This document shows positions 60,139 through 64,000 of a stretch of 64,000 nt of DNA, piece after piece. Position numbers and translations under genes: made by a program. Each line of letters begins with the position of its first letter. Positions within the stretch are counted from its first letter, which is position 1. Origin of the DNA: Candidatus Enterococcus moelleringii (GTDB taxonomy: Bacteria; Bacillota; Bacilli; Lactobacillales; Enterococcaceae); NCBI RefSeq assembly GCF_017377575.1, contig NZ_JAFREM010000012.1, positions 1-64,000 on the forward strand. The letters run 5' to 3'. A model generated the notes under the pieces. The model did not search any database. It was not told the DNA's origin and saw only the letters and a list, made by a program, of their open reading frames with translations.

Positions 60139-61304
60139 GAAATTTTCTAGCAAAACAAATGGAGGACATCCAGCCTTCAGGGATTCGGAAATTTTTCGAT
60201 ATTGTTTCTGAACAGCCGGATGCGATTTCTTTAGGGGTTGGAGAGCCCGACTTTGATACACCGCGCCATATGACAGAAGAAGGTATCCGCTCGATGCGGG
60301 AAGGCCGGACCTTTTACACGGCCAATGCCGGTTTATTACCATTAAGAGAACGGATCAGCAGTTACCTGACGGAACGTGTGGGGGTAAAATATTCTCCGGA
60401 ATCAGAAATTATCGTAACCGTTGGGGGCAGTGAAGCAATTGATTTAGCCTTGCGGGTCTTTATTGATCCAGGCGATGAAGTAATTATTCCGCAGCCGTGC
60501 TTTGTTTGCTACGAGCCGATCACCCAAATGGTTCATGGCAAGCCGGTGACGATTGATTTACAGGCGGAAAATGAATTTAAGCTGACACCTGAACAATTGG
60601 AGGAAGCAATTACCGAAAAAAGTAAAATCTTGATCTTGTCTTATCCCAACAATCCAACGGGAGCGGTCATGGATCGGGAATCCTTGATTAAAATTGCCGA
60701 TGTAGTTAAAAAGCATGATCTGTTGGTGATTTCGGATGAGATCTACGCGGAATTACTGTACGATGAAGAATTCGTCAGCATTTCCTCGTTGCCGGACATG
60801 CGGGAACGCACCATTGTGATTAATGGATTTTCAAAGGGCTTTGCTATGACCGGCTGGCGTTTAGGTTTTGTGGCTGGACCAGAAGATTTTATCCAGCAAA
60901 TGCTGAAGGTCCATCAGTACATTATTATGGCTGCGCCAACGGCTAGTCAGTATGCCGCTTTGGAAGGCTTGAAGGATTGGCATGATACGGTAGAAACGAT
61001 GCGGGTATCTTATGAAGAACGTCGCAACTACTTGCATCATGAGCTGACCCGGATTGGGTTACCTTGCTATCGAGCGAAGGGCGCCTTTTATCTCTTCCCG
61101 CAGGTTAGTCAATTTGGCATCTCTAGTGAAGAATTTGCCTTGCGTTTGTTAGATGAACAAAATCTGGCAGTTGTGCCCGGCTCAGCATTTGGTGCCAGCG
61201 GCGAAGGATTTTTACGTCTGTCTTATGCTTATTCAATTGATGAGTTGAAGGAAGCTGTGAAGCGTTTGGAGAAATTTGTGCTGGACTTGCAAGAGAATAA
61301 ATAG
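60135..61304 (+). CDS. Class I PLP aminotransferase (PatA/aromatic type)
   Basis: 389 residues from the ATG at 60135. Fold type I: SLGVGEPDFDTP, TVGGSEAIDLALRVF, SYPNNPTGAV, SDEIYAEL, the Schiff-base Lys in INGFSKGFAMTGWR and the C-terminal FLRLSYA (Arg binding the carboxylate). Related to N-acetyl-L,L-diaminopimelate and aromatic aminotransferases; substrate undecided. Confidence 0.92.
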   Translation: MRNFLAKQMEDIQPSGIRKFFDIVSEQPDAISLGVGEPDFDTPRHMTEEGIRSMREGRTFYTANAGLLPLRERISSYLTERVGVKYSPESEIIVTVGGSEAIDLALRVFIDPGDEVIIPQPCFVCYEPITQMVHGKPVTIDLQAENEFKLTPEQLEEAITEKSKILILSYPNNPTGAVMDRESLIKIADVVKKHDLLVISDEIYAELLYDEEFVSISSLPDMRERTIVINGFSKGFAMTGWRLGFVAGPEDFIQQMLKVHQYIIMAAPTASQYAALEGLKDWHDTVETMRVSYEERRNYLHHELTRIGLPCYRAKGAFYLFPQVSQFGISSEEFALRLLDEQNLAVVPGSAFGASGEGFLRLSYAYSIDELKEAVKRLEKFVLDLQENK

Positions 61305-61332
61305 TTCCTTTCGATGTTTATCGAATTTTTAG

Positions 61333-61361
61333 ACCTCAGGTGCCTGCATCTGGGGTTTTTT
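61333..61361 (+). terminator. Terminator after the aminotransferase
   Basis: ACCTCAG/CTGGGGT stem with one G-T pair, then T6. Confidence 0.8.
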
Positions 61362-61446
61362 AGTTAGTAAATTTCTGCGAGAAAGCGTTATATTTGTCAA
61401 AAGTTATCATGCCAATTACTGTTAATAGTAGAATGGAGTGATAATT

Positions 61447-62328
61447 ATGAGGCTAAACAGAGAGCTGATCCAGCATTTGGCTAATGTCTTTGAAATTTCC
61501 CCAGAAGACATCAAAGACATTGTTCCTATGGATGTTGGAATGACCAACAGTAGTTTTGTGTTTACAGTCAAGGATGTCCGCTACGTTGTCCGTGTTCCTG
61601 GCGATGGGACCGAAAACTTTATTTCGCGAAAAAACGAGGCGGAAGTTTACCAGGCGATTGAAACGTTGAAGATTGCGGATGAAGTGTTTGATTTTGATCC
61701 GGAAACTGGTATTAAAATCACTTATTATTATCCAAACTCACGTAATGTGGCAAACGATGAATGGCCATTGATTCGCCAAGCTATGCAAATTATGCGAAAG
61801 CTTCACCAGGCAGAATTAGTTGTGGATCATTATTTTGATATCGAGAAAAAGCTGCAGCAGTTTGAGGCGATGTGTCGCAAGGTAGATTGTCTAGATCAAA
61901 GAGATTACCAGAAAGCTTTGACGATGCTGGATGTTCCGTTGGAAATGATTCGAACGACTGATGCGCCGTACATTTTATGCCACGGGGACGCTGCTAATGT
62001 GAATTTTCTTGTGTTGGAGGATCAATCTTTGAAATTGTTGGATTGGGAATACAGCGGCATGTGTCATGGTGTCGCCGATGTAGCCATGTTCGGTGTGTTT
62101 TCAGATTATTCAGAAAAACAATTTTTAGATTTGCTGAAGTGGTATTTTGGAAGAGAACCTAAAATAGATGAAATCCAGTTGTATTACAGCTATATCGCTG
62201 TTTCAGGTATCCTATGGAGTATGTGGGCAGAGTATCGACAATACCATGGTGAAGATTTTGGTAATTACGCTCAAATTAACTACGAAATGGGCATAAATTA
62301 TAGTAAACTGGTGGCTGATTATAAATAG
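61447..62328 (+). CDS. APH/choline kinase-like phosphotransferase
   Basis: 293 residues from the ATG at 61447 with GGAG 9 nt upstream. Protein-kinase-like fold: GMTNSSFVFTV nucleotide loop, YVVRVPG, catalytic HGDAANVNFLV and metal-binding LLDWEYSG. Closest to choline/ethanolamine kinases (LicA type) rather than aminoglycoside kinases, judging by the GDAANVN and DWEYSG forms. It might phosphorylate choline or another alcohol. No lic operon is adjacent. Confidence 0.85.
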   Translation: MRLNRELIQHLANVFEISPEDIKDIVPMDVGMTNSSFVFTVKDVRYVVRVPGDGTENFISRKNEAEVYQAIETLKIADEVFDFDPETGIKITYYYPNSRNVANDEWPLIRQAMQIMRKLHQAELVVDHYFDIEKKLQQFEAMCRKVDCLDQRDYQKALTMLDVPLEMIRTTDAPYILCHGDAANVNFLVLEDQSLKLLDWEYSGMCHGVADVAMFGVFSDYSEKQFLDLLKWYFGREPKIDEIQLYYSYIAVSGILWSMWAEYRQYHGEDFGNYAQINYEMGINYSKLVADYK

Positions 62329-62454
62329 GCTCATAACACAGGATAATTAATGAACAGTCAGCTGGAATTTTCTAACTTGCTAGTGGTAATTCTTGGGGAA
62401 TTTCCTCGCAAAAATTTTTGAGTACTAAAAAATTTTCTAAAACTTCATATAGAT

Positions 62455-62496
62455 TTGACGATCGGTTGAAAATCTGTCAAAATTAGATGTTATAAT
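62455..62496 (+). promoter_or_regulatory. Promoter of the Ser-rich membrane protein gene
   Basis: TATAAT at 62491-62496 with TTGAAA at 62466-62471 (19-nt spacer). An inverted pair TTGAC/GTCAA (62455-62459, 62475-62479) overlaps the -35 region and could be an operator. Confidence 0.5.
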
Positions 62497-62526
62497 GGGT
62501 ACAAATTATGGACAGGAGGAAACAGC

Positions 62527-63474
62527 TTGACCAAGAAAATGATCGGTTGGCTATTTCTGGGGATTCTGGTAGTGGGGACAGTTTCGTTTGCCGGCTATCG
62601 GATTTATCAAGACCGAGTAGTGGAAACAAAAAATGAGCGTAAAGAAGCCTTCAATCAAAAATTGAAAAATTTATACAGCAATCAAGAAGCCGGCTATTTT
62701 GCTAAAGAGCTGGACGAAGAACAGTTTGATCAGTTGGCGAATGAAGTTAGCGGTGCTGGTGAGAGCCAAACTGCCGAAGCAATCAAGCAGGCGAAAGAGA
62801 ACTTTTTGCTGCAGCAGCAGATGAATACGTTGTTTGAGTCGGATGTTTTAAATGGCATGGAGCTTTCGGCTCATCCGGTGCTGACATCCCCTGACAGTGA
62901 AACCACGATTCCGGAATTAGAGGAACAGCTGCAAGGCAGCGATGCCAAAGACATCAGCTGGGGTCAGGATATTCAGATGATTTTGAATATTGCCAAGGAA
63001 CAGGCGGAAAAATACAAAGCAGCCGATGATTCGGTGAATACTTTAACCGACAGTAAGGCTATATCGCTATCGGATTACTTAGGCACGGTGCAAGCAGTGG
63101 CTTTGTTACCGGAAGGGGAGTACAAAAAGAACCTTCTCGACAAACTTGAGCCGATTCGTACGAAACTCAGCGATTCCAACGAACAATTTGCGGCGCGGAT
63201 GCAGCAGGATGAAAGTGCGATTGCTTCAGCAGCTGCCAGCTTCCGTCAACGCCAAGCTAAGGTATTGGAAGAAAAGAACAAAGACCTGGAAGAACTGCAA
63301 AAAGAAGTATCCGAAAAGCAGGAGACGTATGATTCCTACGCTCGGATTAGTCAATCACGAGCCGACAGTGTCAGTCGTTCCAAAGCAGCGGAAGAATCAA
63401 GAAATTCATCTTCCAGTTCCTCCGGCAGCTCTAGTTCAAGTTCCACCCAGCCGAGTGCTAGTGCGGAGGATTAA
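62527..63474 (+). CDS. Membrane-anchored protein with coiled coil and Ser-rich tail
   Basis: 315 residues, TTG start with AGGAGG 7 nt upstream. One N-terminal membrane segment (about 5-25), a helical extracytoplasmic region, a coiled coil (about 225-275, EEKNKDLEELQKEVSEKQE) and a C-terminal tail of Ser with few other residues (about 290-315). No known domain. It is not LPXTG-anchored. Function unknown. Confidence 0.75.
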   Translation: MTKKMIGWLFLGILVVGTVSFAGYRIYQDRVVETKNERKEAFNQKLKNLYSNQEAGYFAKELDEEQFDQLANEVSGAGESQTAEAIKQAKENFLLQQQMNTLFESDVLNGMELSAHPVLTSPDSETTIPELEEQLQGSDAKDISWGQDIQMILNIAKEQAEKYKAADDSVNTLTDSKAISLSDYLGTVQAVALLPEGEYKKNLLDKLEPIRTKLSDSNEQFAARMQQDESAIASAAASFRQRQAKVLEEKNKDLEELQKEVSEKQETYDSYARISQSRADSVSRSKAAEESRNSSSSSSGSSSSSSTQPSASAED

Positions 63475-63490
63475 AAATTCTCGAACAGAT

Positions 63491-63532
63491 AAAAAAGCGT
63501 TAGCTAGTCTAAAAACTAATCAACGCTTTTTG
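63491..63532 (+). terminator. Terminator of the Ser-rich protein gene
   Basis: AAAAAGCGTT pairs with AACGCTTTTT around an inner stem-loop, then TTG. Confidence 0.82.
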
Positions 63533-63567
63533 TTATAATGATACAAAAGAAAATCAAGGAGGTCATC

Positions 63568-63975
63568 ATGGAAATTAGCATAGCTGTCTCAAAGGACCTA
63601 CAATTTCTGGACAAAAACGATCCTCACATTCGCCGGCAGGATTTGTTGGATGCCATTCACTTAAATCGCGTCTATATAATAGAAGAAAACCGTCACCCCT
63701 TCGGCTGGCTGCGCTACAATTTGTTCTGGGACAGCATTCCCTTTATGACGATGCTCTATCTTTTGGATGATTATCGTGGGAAAGGGTACGGTCGCAAAGC
63801 TGTCGAATTTTGGGAATCAGAGATGCGTGACCTCCATCATGGACGGGTAATGACCTCCACTGTATCGACTGAGTTTGCTCAGCATTTTTACCATAAGCTG
63901 GGCTATATCCCGATTGGCGGGTTCACGCCAGCCGGGGAACCTTACGAAATCATTTTAGAAAAAGTTTTTGGATAA
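63568..63975 (+). CDS. GNAT-family N-acetyltransferase
   Basis: 135 residues from the ATG at 63568 with AAGGAGG upstream (an earlier ATG at 63538 precedes that site). GNAT acetyl-CoA motif YLLDDYRGKGYGRKAVEFWE, with a preceding WLRYNLFWDSIPFM strand and C-terminal FYHKLGYIPIGGF. Substrate unknown. The window ends 25 bp after it. Confidence 0.88.
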   Translation: MEISIAVSKDLQFLDKNDPHIRRQDLLDAIHLNRVYIIEENRHPFGWLRYNLFWDSIPFMTMLYLLDDYRGKGYGRKAVEFWESEMRDLHHGRVMTSTVSTEFAQHFYHKLGYIPIGGFTPAGEPYEIILEKVFG

Positions 63976-64000
63976 GCAAAAGTCGTTCTTTCAGCTGAGA

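Noticed and set aside
61447-62328. Aminoglycoside phosphotransferase
   Set aside because: The kinase motifs are nearer to choline-kinase-like proteins, and no resistance context is present.

Overview
This is a 64 kb chromosomal stretch of a low-GC Gram-positive coccus, most likely an Enterococcus. The reasons are strong AAGGAGG ribosome binding sites, frequent TTG starts, an LPXTG surface protein with a sortase, PepV and PepX dipeptidases, an Lsa-type ABC-F protein and an allantoin operon. The species cannot be fixed from the sequence alone. No rRNA, tRNA, CRISPR array, insertion sequence or phage module was seen.

Layout. (1) Bases 1-7941 hold a cell-surface locus: the C-terminal end of a Ser-Asp repeat LPXTG protein, a class A sortase, a large two-domain glycosyltransferase, a small membrane protein, a hexapeptide acetyltransferase and a secreted HEXXH metalloprotease. 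Two paralogous winged-helix regulators with receiver-like domains that lack the phospho-acceptor Asp flank the middle of it. (2) 8097-15779 holds an FAD amine oxidase, a PadR/HAAS regulatory pair with a decayed duplicate, an SDR dehydrogenase, an Lsa-family ABC-F gene with an attenuator-like leader, a candidate small RNA and a maltogenic amylase-like enzyme. (3) 15828-16262 carries three copies of a 154-bp tandem repeat, followed by pyruvate phosphate dikinase. (4) 19650-25500 holds dipeptidase PepV, an OPT peptide transporter with an overlapping PqqD-like gene, an FtsX-like fragment and a membrane-anchored lipase-like hydrolase.

(5) 25726-51209 is a purine-ring (allantoin) catabolic island: ureidoglycine-glyoxylate aminotransferase, allantoin permease, allantoinase, an MFS carrier, PucR and IclR regulators, then a glyoxylate-to-phosphoglycerate arm (Gcl-like carboligase, Hyi-like isomerase, 2-hydroxyacid dehydrogenase, glycerate kinase, cupin). 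An apparently foreign TetR/ABC/MFS export module (39612-43004) interrupts it. It then continues with allantoate amidohydrolase, ureidoglycine aminohydrolase, ureidoglycolate dehydrogenase, the three FdrA/YlbE/YlbF-type subunits of oxamate carbamoyltransferase and carbamate kinase. Together these genes could turn allantoin into ammonia, oxamate and ATP by anaerobic substrate-level phosphorylation, with a side branch into glycolysis.

(6) 51450-64000 holds PepX, several small hypothetical genes, a MacAB-like export operon, an Lrp/aminotransferase pair, an APH/choline-kinase-like protein, a Ser-rich membrane protein and a GNAT acetyltransferase. Nearly every transcription unit ends in a clear stem-loop and T-run, which makes operon boundaries fairly readable.

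Most worth following up: the surface-glycoprotein locus with twin phosphorylation-independent regulators, the Gcl-like enzyme that carries the canonical ThDP glutamate, the missing ureidoglycolate lyase in the allantoin island, the tandem repeats ahead of ppdK and the small-RNA candidate beside the Lsa gene.
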